In this document: positions 46,401-57,860 of the stretch, piece after piece | How the letters are laid out: each line of letters opens with the position of its first letter | Position numbering within the stretch: the stretch's first letter is position 1 | From: Chamaecyparis obtusa | Taxonomy: Eukaryota; Streptophyta; Pinopsida; Cupressales; Cupressaceae | NCBI GenBank assembly: GCA_027943335.1 | Contig: BSBK01008415.1 | Location: 1 to 64,000 of the forward strand | Direction of reading: 5' to 3' | Length of the DNA stretch: 64,000 bases | Position numbers and translations under genes: made by a program | Notes under the pieces: model-generated | What the model saw: the letters and a program-made list of their open reading frames with translations, nothing else | What the model was told of the DNA's origin: nothing | Database searches by the model: none

Positions 46401-48668
46401 AGGTTGGAGTAGACATAGTTATCACAAAAAAATTTATGGGGTACAAGGAAGATTTGGCTAGGTCAAGTCTTCCTTCGTGCTAGCAGTCTACAAAATTAGA
46501 CCTTTATTAACAATTGATCATATCAGATAACTAGTATGTTTAAGAATTAATGGGACTGGTCCTTTGGCGTGTATTAAATAGAATAGAATTTTTAGAATAT
46601 TATTATCATTCTATTTCTTTGTTGTAAACATGACATCGGTTCAGTTTTGTAACTTCACTATTGTATGAGTGGATTGTGCAGGAACAGTTAACATTAGACC
46701 AGGAGAAAACTCCTCAACACATCTTGGAAACCATTGAATTCAATAATAAATGAAACCTAACACCAACACTATTCCTTCCATTCACTTCTACCAATAATAA
46801 AGCATTTAATCCATTCAACATTACATTTTATCATTAGACAGTTACATTTCCTAACTGTGTAGAGGAACAGTCATGACCAAAATGATCAAAACTACTTTCA
46901 CCCTTGCACAAGCTATTCCAAACTTCAAGTAAATTGAGCAATATCCTATATCAAATCATTCATATTCATAGTAACCATTCGAAGAATCATTTTTTCAATG
47001 AACCCTCTGACTATACCCCTGCGACAGAGAAAGGAAACCTCAAAATAGAGAAAGGAAACTTAGTAAAACTAGTCTATGTTGTTGTTTGTGAGGGTACAGT
47101 CATGATAAGTGCCTCTCAAACCTCTCCAAACATGTAAGATTGTCTTTAAATACTTTATTGATCTCTTCTAAACATTAACCAAATCAAACCTACATTTGAA
47201 TCCACACACAATAACCCCAAAATGAAGGGTTTTGTATCCTTTAATGAATCTCAGTCACTGGTAGCGCATGGACAGTCAAACCAATAGTCTCCAAAGCATT
47301 CAATAAGTGACTAGATTGTATTTAATACACACTATTCCTTCCATTCACTTCTACCAAGAATAAAGCATTTAATCCATTCAACATTACATATAATCATTAG
47401 ACAGCTACATTTCCTGACTGTGTACTAGAGGAACAGTCATGACCAAAATGATCTAAACATTTGAAAATAGTGAATCGATATCCTTGAGCACAAGCACCAA
47501 TAACATCAAATAATGGAGATAAAGCACAGGCTAGGGCACGACACCAGTAGAATGCGGTCATTTCAGAGAGCATTTGTGATCAAATAAAATGCAATGCATT
47601 TGAAATTTGTGGTCGAATATGATGCCAGATGCGTGAAAGATGAAAAATCACATACCTTCTCCTGCGCTCATCTTTCACTCCTATATCCAATTGAAATAAA
47701 AATGATGAGGTCGTTTCACTTTTTTTTTCATAGCCAAATCTTCCTTGTACCACACGAAGAACATGCCATTGGTTCAATTTTGTAAATTTGTTTTTTGTGT
47801 AATTAGTAATTAGCAAATTAAATGTAGATAACACCTTTCTCAGTTTAATTATCATGTTATTATCATATCAGATAAAGTATGTATAAGAATTTTTGGGACT
47901 GGTCCTTTTGCGTGTATTAAACATAATAGAATTTTTAGCGTATTATTATCAATCTATTTCTTTGTTCTAAACATGCCATTGGTTCAGTTTTGTAGATTTG
48001 TTTTTTGTGTTAAATGCATTTTTTGTGAGGAGGGGTCTTGTTCTGAGGAGATTGATGAAGATTGTGCACCTCAAAAACCAATTCATAAGGTACCAATCAT
48101 GTTTCCTATTCACTTATATTTTTGGATTGGTAAATATCCTTATAAGTTTCATGTCCTTTATTTCGATTACTATGGATGAGATATATATCTTACATTTAAC
48201 ATTCAAATTATTTACATTTTAGAACATGTAGTGTGTTTTTTGAGGATTTTACCAAATCAAATTTTAACATAAACTGAAAACACCAAACTGATATATTGCC
48301 CTTTCAACTTGACAAAATATTTGCATTTGACCAATAACAACAAGCAACTAAATGATAAATCCACATACCTGTATCTTTGTAAAATACCTGGAACATCAAA
48401 AAGATGGCTAAGTGGTTGCCACCATTATTTTTATCTACTAAATATGGGGAAAAAAAGAACCAAAAAGAACTGAATAGAAAACATCATTGGTCATTTCAGA
48501 GAGCATTCATGATCAAATAAAATGCAATGCCTTCTCTCGTGCTCAATCAGCTTTCACCCGCTCATTTTCTCCCACTCCTTTTCACTACAATCGAAATAAA
48601 AATGATTTGGCCATTTCAAAACAATGAATCGATATCCTTGAGCACAAGCACCAATAACATCAACTATT
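43470..48668. repeat. CACTA right subterminal region, outer repeats
   Basis: No gene is supported. 43470-45700 is mostly unrecognised; a 32-codon acidic frame on the minus strand (44096-44194) might be a leftover exon. 45715-46310 is an inverted copy of 16409-17136. 46655-47090 repeats 18960-19390 directly. 47455-47735 is inverted to 15945-16200, and a third copy of part of it lies at 48480-48650. 46540-46650 and 47860-48000 are near copies of each other. Confidence 0.7.
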
Positions 48669-48812
48669 TTGATCTGTGGGTACCCTAATGTTGGCAAGAG
48701 TTCTTTTATTAATAAGATTACTCTGCAAGCTTGAAGAAGCGATATATTTTGGCAAATGAAGAGTGGAAAGACGATGATATTCCTGAGATCATGGATAGAC
48801 ACAATATTGCAG
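48669..48812 (+). pseudogene. NOG1: Captured NOG1-like GTPase fragment
   Basis: 48672-48722 encodes [17 protein letters not shown], the Walker A/G1 region in the form typical of nucleolar GTP-binding protein 1 (NOG1, a 60S ribosome assembly factor). It runs into a stop at 48732. In another frame, from about 48731, KKRYILANEEWKDDDIPEIM followed by DRHNIAD matches a later NOG1 segment (W..D.IPEIMDGHNVAD type). The sequence in between is missing, so two separate coding pieces were joined. It lies between subterminal repeats of the CACTA element, as expected for transduplicated host DNA. It is not functional. Confidence 0.75.
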
Positions 48813-48907
48813 ACAGAATGGGAAGACATCTTTCTAGCCTGGCCCTGGATCCTTTGAAAATTGGGGTAGGATCCAAACCTAGGCTAAAAAGATGTCTTCC
48901 TTTCTGT
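48813..48907. repeat. 95-nt imperfect hairpin
   Basis: GGAAGACATCTTTCTAGCCT on the left pairs with the inverse of AGGCTAAAAAGATGTCTTCC on the right, and GGATCCT with AGGATCC nearer the loop. The loop is about 14 nt (TTGAAAATTGGGGT). It directly follows the NOG1 fragment. Confidence 0.8.
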
Positions 48908-49176
48908 TGTGGAATTATCCCTTCTTTGGCCTCCACTCATTCTTCTTCTCAAAAATAGTTATCTAGAAACTTTGGATACTGTTTCTCATCCATGCACGAA
49001 ATGTGCTGGTGATCGTATAAAATTACTCTAGGCCTTCAGTATTGATGAGATGTACAAGTGTAAAATGTTTTTGCGAGACTGGGATCAATTTATGTAGTGT
49101 ACATAAATGCAAGGTAGTGATTATTCTTGATGATCGACAGGTATAAGTCTTCCAGGCCTTACCCAGTAGCTAGGAC

Positions 49177-49625
49177 TAAAGATAACACAGCTCAAGAGAC
49201 CATCATAAGTTGTCTCTTTCTTCGGTCTATATTATTGACAAAATGTTTTACCTTTCATTAGCTCATCAAATCCATGGATTTGAAAGAGTTTAATAGAATA
49301 TTTTCATGACAACATATATTATTTAAGTTGACGTTGCATGAATTTATCTACTTTGCGCACTTGTAGACTATGAGGACAGCGATAAAGAAGCATCTCCTCC
49401 CATGGCCATGCTTCTTTATTGCCATCCTCGTAGTCTACAAGTTCGTGAAGTAGATAAATTCATGCAACATCAACTTAAATAATATACATTGTCATGAAAA
49501 TATTATATTAAATTCTTTCAAATCCCTGGATTTGATGAGCTAATGAAAGGTAAAACATTTTGTCAATAATATAGACCAAAGAAAGAGACAACCTATGATG
49601 GTCTCTTGAGCTATGTTATCTTTAA
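49177..49625. repeat. 450-bp palindrome with 14-nt loop
   Basis: The left arm (49177-49393) and right arm (49408-49625) are inverted copies of about 217 bp with few mismatches. TAAAGATAACA.AGCTCAAGA is at the outer ends and AAGAAGCAT / ATGCTTCTT at the centre. The loop is CTCCTCCCATGGCC. A transcript through it would fold into one long duplex. Confidence 0.9.
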
Positions 49626-49679
49626 TGTGCATATCCGTAGATTTTTTGACACTTTATAATTCATTTCGATGGAAGTGTT

Positions 49680-50189
49680 ATACATCTGATAGATACAATG
49701 TCGGAGAAAAATAATTTATGAAAATTCTTGTGACAGTAATGCTATATGTCTGACAGGGCAACCTGTCGGAGATATGTTGCACTACCGTCGCTCTTCCGAC
49801 AGTTAAAATGTCATAGATTTCCAATTTTTGACAAAATTTTCTGACAATATTTTCCAACAATAATGCTATGTCACTAACAGGTTTATCTGACACAAGTTGG
49901 TGGTAGATTTGTTGCCATTCCAATAGTTCTAATGTCGGAAAGGATATCTTTTCGACAGTTAGTTCTGACAGCGATTGTATATTTCTGATAGGTCTGTGTG
50001 TCGCAATTCCGATAGATGGACCGTAGGAAATGCCATAACAAAGCTATTATCATGTGCAAGTTTTTGATGTAAAGGGGTGTTGGTAAATTGACAGATGTCT
50101 CTTCCGTCATAATTTCCAACGCAAAAATTGCGACGGACACATGTGTCGAAATGCTGACAAACTAGCATTGCAAATCTGACAAATGGCCA
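49680..50189. promoter_or_regulatory. CACTA right subterminal motif array
   Basis: Many copies of TGTCGGA / TCCGACA and close variants (TCTGACA, TTTGACA) occur in both orientations, for example at about 49698, 49766, 49796, 49933 and 49952. A few variants occur at the left end (15810-15910). In the maize En/Spm element such subterminal motifs bind the TNPA protein, so these are probably the binding sites of the second CACTA gene product. Confidence 0.65.
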
Positions 50190-50217
50190 TCAAAATTTGA
50201 CCTCAAATGTACTAGTG
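50190..50217 (-). repeat. CACTA right terminal inverted repeat
   Basis: The inverse strand reads CACTAGTACATTTGAGGTCA and then AATTTTGA. It is followed by the GGG target duplication (50218-50220). Confidence 0.93.
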
Positions 50218-50220
50218 GGG

Positions 50221-51658
50221 GAAGATTTGCACAAGTTATCAAACCCTACCTTAAATCCACCAACTGATGAGAAACCACGAAAAATAATCTAAGTGTTTGA
50301 AAATCCTAAGCTTTCAAAATAATCCTTCAAACAATCCAAATAATTTATTTTCAAAATCTAGCCTCCTCCAAACCTGTGTATGAAGAATGGCTAAAAGAAT
50401 CCCTAATAATGAAAATTCCCCAAACAGAACTCAACATGCAACTCCAAATCAGGAAAAAAAACTCAACATGCAACTCTAAATCGAAAAATAGAACTCAACT
50501 CGCAATTCTTGTTTTTATCAATTATGTTGCATGATTAATTTTAATTACCATAATAAAATAATGCACTTTTCAATTTTTAATTCGTAACTCAACTTTATCT
50601 TTAAATTCTAATTTATTTTTTACTAAAATGAATGTGCAACTTAAACTGCATTTTAATTATTTATTAACAATTATTATTTTCCAACACTTTAATAATTATG
50701 AAGTTGATAATTAAATATCAATTTAGTAATTATGTTTTAAATTTTAAATTTAGATTTAATAATTAATTTAATATTTTATTTCCATAATTTGACATTTTAA
50801 ATTAAGTCTTTTAATTAAATAATGTATTTAATTAATTCTCATTAAATAAATACCCTTATATTAATATTTCCATACTTAATTAGATTTAATTATTTATTCA
50901 CATAATCAAACACATAAATCACCTAACCAATAATAACATAAAATTATACTAACCACATAACATGACAAAAAGAGAAATAACTGACTAAACCATAACACCA
51001 AATTCACACTGAGGATAAGGGTTCACGAATTCATGTCACCTTGACAAATTCAGATAGGAAACTCAATCAAAAGCTTGTCCCTTAATTTAGGACAATAATG
51101 GGTTGGGTTGGGATTTGGACCTATATGTTATCTCCCCTCTCTCACCATTTGAGATATTGTGATAGGGCACGCTCATCCTGACAATTCAGGGAAGTCGATG
51201 CCCAATACCTGAAATCCTGCATAAAAAAAAAGTATGTACATACATGTATAAATATATAACAGACAATGACGAGGATCGGTCACTTGTGTGGATCTCGCAA
51301 GCAAGTAACTATGACTCTGTCCCTCAACCACATCCAAATAGAAATATAAAACATACATGCCAACCATACACATGTAAGTATGGGGTTAGTAAAACCATAA
51401 ATGTAAATGACATCCTAACATATATATATTCCCATAATAAAATAACCATAACATATACATCATTATAAGCATTTAAATTGACATGAGAATAACCATATTC
51501 ACCTAATTGTAAACGCATAATATAACACATTATCCAAAGGTTCATAATTAATCAAATTAATAATCCAAATAATACTAAAATAATTAATGCACACAAAAAA
51601 GTGGCCTAAAAGAGTTTGGAAAAAATAACTGAAAAGAAAACTATGGGTGTGAACTACA
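50221..51658 (-). repeat. Element P 5' LTR, second segment
   Basis: It continues P's right LTR after the CACTA element and is colinear with 10746-12186 throughout (for example GGCACGCTCATCCT and GTGGCCTAAAAGAGTTTGG). It ends ...ACTACA, then TTGACACC, which is R's LTR. Its reading frames are chance. Confidence 0.87.
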
Positions 51659-53002
51659 TTGACACCTATGTTCACTAGGTTAACTGCAAAGGTTATCCAT
51701 AAGTTTAATCAACTTAATCCTCGAGGGGAATCATGACAAGTGTTTGCTTGTCAATGTCCCTCAATAAATCACATTTGAATTAAGTTTACTAGATTTCTTT
51801 ATTAGGCCTCTAGACTAAATCTAGTCATAACCTTATGAGGTTTGAATGATATATTTAACCTTTAAAATTGAGGGTTATGAGAGGAAATTTCATATAATCA
51901 ATAAGGATTTAAACATTTAAATACTTAATTTAATGTAACCAATTTCACATTAATCCCCTTAGGAATTCCTCTATCAATTTCAATTAATACAAAGGTCTTC
52001 ATTTAACACCTAATTAAATGAAAAGCTAAATTCGTTTAAATATGTCATGAGGGTACAATAGGTTTCAATTCTAATTTATCTAAATTTGCACCCTTAGATT
52101 AATTTAATTCATTTTGTTAAGGGAATCTTTCTAATTAATTTAATTTATTTGATCATTTTATATTAGATCATAGTTTCTCATAAAAAGATTCTTGAATAAT
52201 TTAAAGGAAAGTTAGATTAAAACAAAATAATTTGCTACTAAAATTTACCTAATGTTGATAATGTTCATCTTGTATAAATCTAAATGAATCTCATTTCTTC
52301 TTTTTAATTTTTTTTTTAAATGTTACCCCAAAAGACTAATTTAATAATTTACTAAAAAAAATTCTCATTTGAAAACACTGGGTCCACAAAAATTCCCCAA
52401 TTAATTTTAATCATCATAATTAATTTAACCCTTCAAGATTAAAATCTTTCTCAATAAAGCATCCCTCCAAAAATCTAATTTAAAAAATTTGCATCCCCAT
52501 TAAAATTTAATAGATAATCATTAAATAAAGTCAACCCACCAAATCCCCATGAAATTTGAGTTCAAAAGACACACTTTATTTAATTTTTTTTTATAAAAAA
52601 AACCAACAAGGTTATTCGTAACCCTAATTCAAAATTAGGGTTGGGGCTAAAATAAACAATCCAAAAATAAACCCTAAAATCATTTTAATAAAAGGCCTTC
52701 AAACCCTAGCCTCATCCTTTTGGGTTTGTCTTTGTTTACCTTTTTTTTGTTTGTCTTAGATTTGGAGGTTTCATGGTTGCCCATGAGGAGGAAGAGGCAA
52801 GGGGGTATATATATATTTTTTGCAAGGTCGGATGCAGGGCTACATTTTTGTGTTACAGCAAACATTTTGCATTATTTTTTTAAAAATAAAATCAGAATGG
52901 AGGGGATGGCGGCTCATCACCAAACCCCTCCCCTAAGTTTTTTTTTTCATTCTGCAATGGCTAGCCCGATGGCCCAATGGTTGTGCTTGGACATTGGGCC
53001 GA

Positions 53003-53211
53003 CCGTGGCCCCACTATTGGGCACCAAGGAGGCTAGGCTAGCCGCGACCCCATTGTTGGGGTACCGCGGTGGCTGGCCAGCCACAACCCGAATGAAGGGG
53101 TTTTGCGGTGGCTCTACCACCTACGGCCCCTCCAATGGGTTCCCGTGGTGGCAAGGCCACCCGCGGCCCCACCATTGGGCTTCGCAGTGGCAAGGCCACC
53201 TATGGCCCCAT
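53003..53211. repeat. GC-rich minisatellite, 39-40 bp units
   Basis: Five units and a partial start at 53003, 53042, 53081, 53121, 53161 and 53200. Each begins C(C/T)(G/A).GGCCCC or similar and contains a (T)TGGG block and GTGGC. They create a false 169-codon reading frame on the plus strand (52720-53229). Confidence 0.75.
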
Positions 53212-53326
53212 GCAATTCCATGGCTATAAAAATAACAATCACCTATTTTTTATTAGTAATTGTTTTATAGTTAATTAGTATATATACAACAAAAGTATGT
53301 TTATTTACTTAGAACAAAAGCAACGG

Positions 53327-53587
<261 letters not shown>

Positions 53588-55671
53588 TTATACATAAATA
53601 TATATACATACATATGTATATATATATCATATTGATATAAGTTAATACCATGTACAAAAGAGTGGAATCATTCCTATTTATTTTTGCATGTATATTTAAG
53701 AAAATTTATTATGTCTTTTTTTAATTTAGAAACAAAATATTTCAACAACAAGTGAGGAAAGATTTTAACATCATTTCATTGCATTTTGTTTTGATTTAAA
53801 CTATCTATTGTAGCAAGCGAAGAGAGAAATCATTTTTTTTAATATGCACATGAAAACAGCAACAAGAGTAGGTAGAAAATAACAATGTATTTTTTTCATT
53901 TTGTGTTCTTATGAACAATGCTAAAACAATTATTTTCTAGGCCTTTTCCAAAATAACATAGCATTACTGCATTTAAATACCCCTTTTCAAGTTGCATACA
54001 TTTTTTGAGATATGCAATAAAATATTTACAATACTAACTACTTCATTTTACAAATGAGGATTACAAAATGAGAAAATGCACATAATCTTTCTTCTCTCAA
54101 GTTCTCAATAAAAACTTCAAGGACTATCATTTCTTTACATATCAACACATGCAGATCTTGTAAAAAGCAACAAAGATCAACCTTTCTCAATTCAAGGAAG
54201 CCAAGCCCTTTCCATGAACATAACCTGCAATAAAATCTACAATGACCATGGAGGCTCACCTCCCAACCTAGGCCTTTACAAGGTCACCCCCGAGCTTGGA
54301 TAACCAAGGATGGATGGGGAAACAACCATTTCAAACACATAAAATAGAAACATTACAAAACATTTAGCTCCCAAATCCCATGGTTTCACAATGGATTGCC
54401 TTGGACCCATGAAGAGGGGTGAAGGTGGAAATGAACCTAAATAGGAGAATCCATGAACACAAAAATAACAATTCCTTCAACAAGGCTCAATAGCTCAACT
54501 AGAAATGTCTTCACATGGCCAAATAACACAACATCTTCTTCCCATTTCACATACACAAAATTCTCCCCTTATGGCCCCCAAAAGTGTATAAAAATATGAT
54601 GGCTACATGGAGCCCATACTCCATGCCATATCCCTTTCCTCCAAGAGGAAAGACTCTACGCTATTTGGGCATTCCCAAAATCCCTTCACACTCAAGGCTC
54701 TCTTCCCTCCCAAGGGTGAGTATAACCTTGCACACCCAAAACAAAACAAGAAAAAAAAGAATAAAACAAGAAAATCCATAAACAAAGCTTTAAAGAATCA
54801 CAAAACTAACATGATACAACACTACATATTATCACACAAACATTTTTAAAAAACATGATATTTCGTGATAGGAGCACCAACCTTTCTCCAAGCAATGGCA
54901 AGAATAAAGTTGAGGGTGAGATTTTCCATTCCTTAGCTTTTTCTCCCTTGGCCAAGTCTCCCAAAATCTTCCTAACTCCACTAGAAGTCTCCAAGTTTGG
55001 AGAGTGGGAAATCAACCCTCCAAATTCCTCCCAGTCTCCACTAAAAAGGAATTCTTACCTAACTCTCTTCCTAACCTTCAAGTTTATTGGAGCTCCCTTT
55101 TCAATTTCTACCACTCTCAAATAATGCACTTTGTGAGAGGTCATAAATGAGTTTTGGACACTCTTTTAGTTAAAATTTAACCCCTAACCCATAGTGCACC
55201 TATTGGGCTAGCTAAATTTAACCCTAACCATCCCTTGGGGCTCCATTTAACCCCTCAAGAACCCTCTAAGAGTTGGCCTATGAGATTACATGATGGGACT
55301 CCTTGGCTCTTCAAACAAGAAACCCTACATGGGGGCACTATATGGTAACTTTAGGTTAATCATCTAATCCAAACCTAGCTCCCTTGGTCATGCCAATTCA
55401 CATGTACAAGTGTCAATTGACACAACATAAAAACACATCACACATGGCATGCGAATTGGATAAATCACATTTATACAATTAACAAAATAATAATACATTC
55501 AAACATTACATTTACTAAATAAAATACGTAACAACGAGGTTGCATCTCCTCATAGAGTTAACCTTGGCTTTACATGATTTTCACATTGATCCATCCTTAA
55601 TTCTCTGCATTTAAATCCATGGTCAATTTCTTGCAAACTTGATCAAAATATCAGTAGCTCAAGAAATAAAT

Positions 55672-55823
<152 letters not shown>

Positions 55824-56329
55824 GTAAAATTATTGATAGTCATTAAACACATATTTATTAACAACTTGCATTTCACAATTTCATCTTAAATTTAAAACAA
55901 CATTTGAAATTCAATTTCCTCTTTCTTTACATGTACTCATCAAATTTTGCTAAATCTCATCATCAAGAATTTTCTAAAATTCAACTATCACAGGTATTCT
56001 AAAACATTTGCAGAATCAAGCCAGCATATATATGTATACAAATTCAATTGACATCACATCCATTTTGAATCAAATTTCACAAGACAATACAAAATCAAAT
56101 CATAAGATTTAAAATTCAATTTTCATCATATCATCAGATCTGTCAATCATAATCTTATAAAAGTATATCCTAACATCATCATCAACAGAATATAAAAATC
56201 ATCACATAGTATATAATGACATGAAATCCATGTCCAAATAAGTCTAGCATATCAAAATAGTGTATCATCACGATAATCAAAAAGTGGAAATGCCAGCTAT
56301 GCTATGATCGGTCATGGTGAGGCCACACA

Positions 56330-56341
56330 TCCTCCCCCCTA
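56330..56341 (-). promoter_or_regulatory. Element R polypurine tract
   Basis: On the minus strand AGGGGGGAGGA lies directly before the LTR start TGTGTGGCC. Confidence 0.8.
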
Positions 56342-56439
56342 GGCATGAAATTCCTCCTAGAGTTTATCAAAAATATGGGGCTATTGTGCTCTCATATGTG
56401 TTTCTTACTCACATGATATTGTAACCTCATCATAGCAAT

Positions 56440-56640
56440 CTCAATAGACCCTAACCTGGTGCAGCTCTTGGCCTTGAAGGGCTAGCATCCAGTATGCCAA
56501 AATATGAATGGGCTCCAATGCTAGCTTCCCATATGACTCCACCTGTAAGGCATCCCAATCAATAATATGAGACTCGTCATAAATGTACTTCCTGAATACA
56601 AAAACATGAAACACATTTTAGATGTGTAACAGGCTAGGTG
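56440..56640 (-). pseudogene. Element R Pol C-terminal tail, chromodomain-like
   Basis: The minus strand reads VFHVFVFRKYIYDESHIIDW, then LEPIHILAYWMLALQGQEL and VRVYWDCYDEVTI. This is the gypsy integrase end (FHVS.LRKY..D.SH.I.W) and the P..IL...LR...I..V.V.W....EEATWE pattern of chromodomains in Tekay-type elements, with key residues changed. Such domains steer integration to modified chromatin. Confidence 0.7.
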
Positions 56641-56959
56641 CCAAGGCTAGATGGTATCCAATTGGTCCTATCATCTCTAAGATCTCAAAAGGTCCAATAA
56701 AGTGAGGTGTGAGCTTAGAACCCTTTCCAAAATGGATTGGGCTCTTATGGGACCTCACTCTCAAGAAAAATTTGTTGACAACCATGTAAACATGATCAAT
56801 CCTCTTTGCATCTGCATACTTATTTTGTCTATCCTAGGCCTCTCTAAGATTCTTCCTAATTAGGTCTACCCACTACTCCATCTCTCTAACTAACTATGGT
56901 CCAACAAATACTCTATCCTCAATCCTATCCCAACTTTAAGGTATCCTGTAGAGTCTACC

Positions 56960-57760
56960 ATACAAAGCTTGATAAGGAGGCATATCCAATGATGTATGAT
57001 TTCCATTATTATAGGAAAACTTGACTAAATGAAGGTACTCCTCCCACTTGACCTAATGGTCCATCACATACATGTATAGCATGTCCTCTAACACTTGGTT
57101 GACTCTCTCAATCTGACCATCTATCTTAGGATGATAAGTTGTACTAAAATTGAACCTAGTGCCTAATGTTGTCTACAACTCTCTCCAAAATGATGAAGTA
57201 AAGAGAGGATCTCTATCCGATATGATCTTATGAGGAATGCCATGAAGTATGACAATATATCACAAGAACACCTGAGCCACCACTGGTGCTATAAATGTAG
57301 TATGAACTATTGAAAAGTGAGCTACTTTGGTCAACCTATCAATTGTCACCATGATAACATCATGGCAGAAAAATGACATAGGGATACCAACAATAAAATC
57401 CATAGATATGATGTCCCACTTCCACTTAGGTACCTCATGAGGCTGAAGATGCCCACCAAGATGGCGGTGCTCTTCCTTAACTCTCTGACACTCCAGGAAT
57501 CTAGCCACAATCCTAGTAATATGCAATCTCATACCTGGCCAATGATAAAGTTGTCTCAAATTTGCATGTAACTTCTTAACTCTAGGATGTGCTGCATAGA
57601 GTTCTCTATGAGCCTCAAGTATAATGAAGTCACATAATCCTCTAGAAGAAGGTACACAAATGTGTCCTCTATGACATAGAAGTACATACAACTCTAGAGA
57701 ATAATCTGTGAACCTCCCCACAAGGTGTCTCTGAGACTAGACCAACCTACATATCTCTAA
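56960..57760 (-). pseudogene. Element R integrase
   Basis: 57721-57260 is one open stretch holding the zinc-binding region (EAHRELYAAHPRVKKLHANL, YHWPGM, then CQRVKEEH, where the first cysteine of the expected pair reads as FLECQ) and the start of the catalytic core (WKWDIISMDFIVGIP, TIDRLTKVAHF). The core continues with stops to about 56960 (DRDPLFTS-like and ERVNQVLEDML regions). It is inactive because of stops. Confidence 0.87.
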
Positions 57761-57860
57761 ATAAAACTCATCCTCATACAAATGCTACAATATACACTCT
57801 CTCAAATATGTGTCAATGATCATAGCTGAAAGCTCATGTCATCTCTGACTCGGTGCATCT

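Larger units (their letters stand above)
15785..50217 (+). mobile_element. CACTA (En/Spm) transposon carrying nested LTR elements
   Basis: It is bounded by CACTACTACATTTGGGG on the left and the inverse of CACTAGTACATTTGAGG on the right, and flanked by GGG on both sides (15782-15784, 50218-50220). The empty site survives in P's other LTR at 10730-10760. Removing E1 (24008-38340) leaves about 20.1 kb. It holds a TNP2-type gene, a SET-domain frame, a Transposase_24-type gene, and repeat-rich flanks of 5 and 6.7 kb. All genes carry stops, so it is non-functional now. Confidence 0.93.
10293..51658 (-). mobile_element. Gag-only Ty3/gypsy-type element P (interrupted by CACTA)
   Basis: On the minus strand P has a 5' LTR (13822-15784 plus 50221-51658, split by the CACTA element), a primer site, a gag gene, a polypurine tract and a 3' LTR (10293-12186). 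The interior between the LTRs is only 1635 bp (12187-13821) and codes for nothing after Gag, so P has no pol. The left LTR matches only the inner ~1.9 kb of the right LTR. Its outer part and left flank are missing, probably deleted. The right LTR ends in ACTACA, then TTGAC, which is sequence of element R's LTR. Confidence 0.75.

Noticed and set aside
52720..53229. 169-codon plus-strand frame with Trp/Pro-rich repeats
   Set aside because: It is produced by the GC-rich minisatellite inside R's LTR, with no start context or family match.
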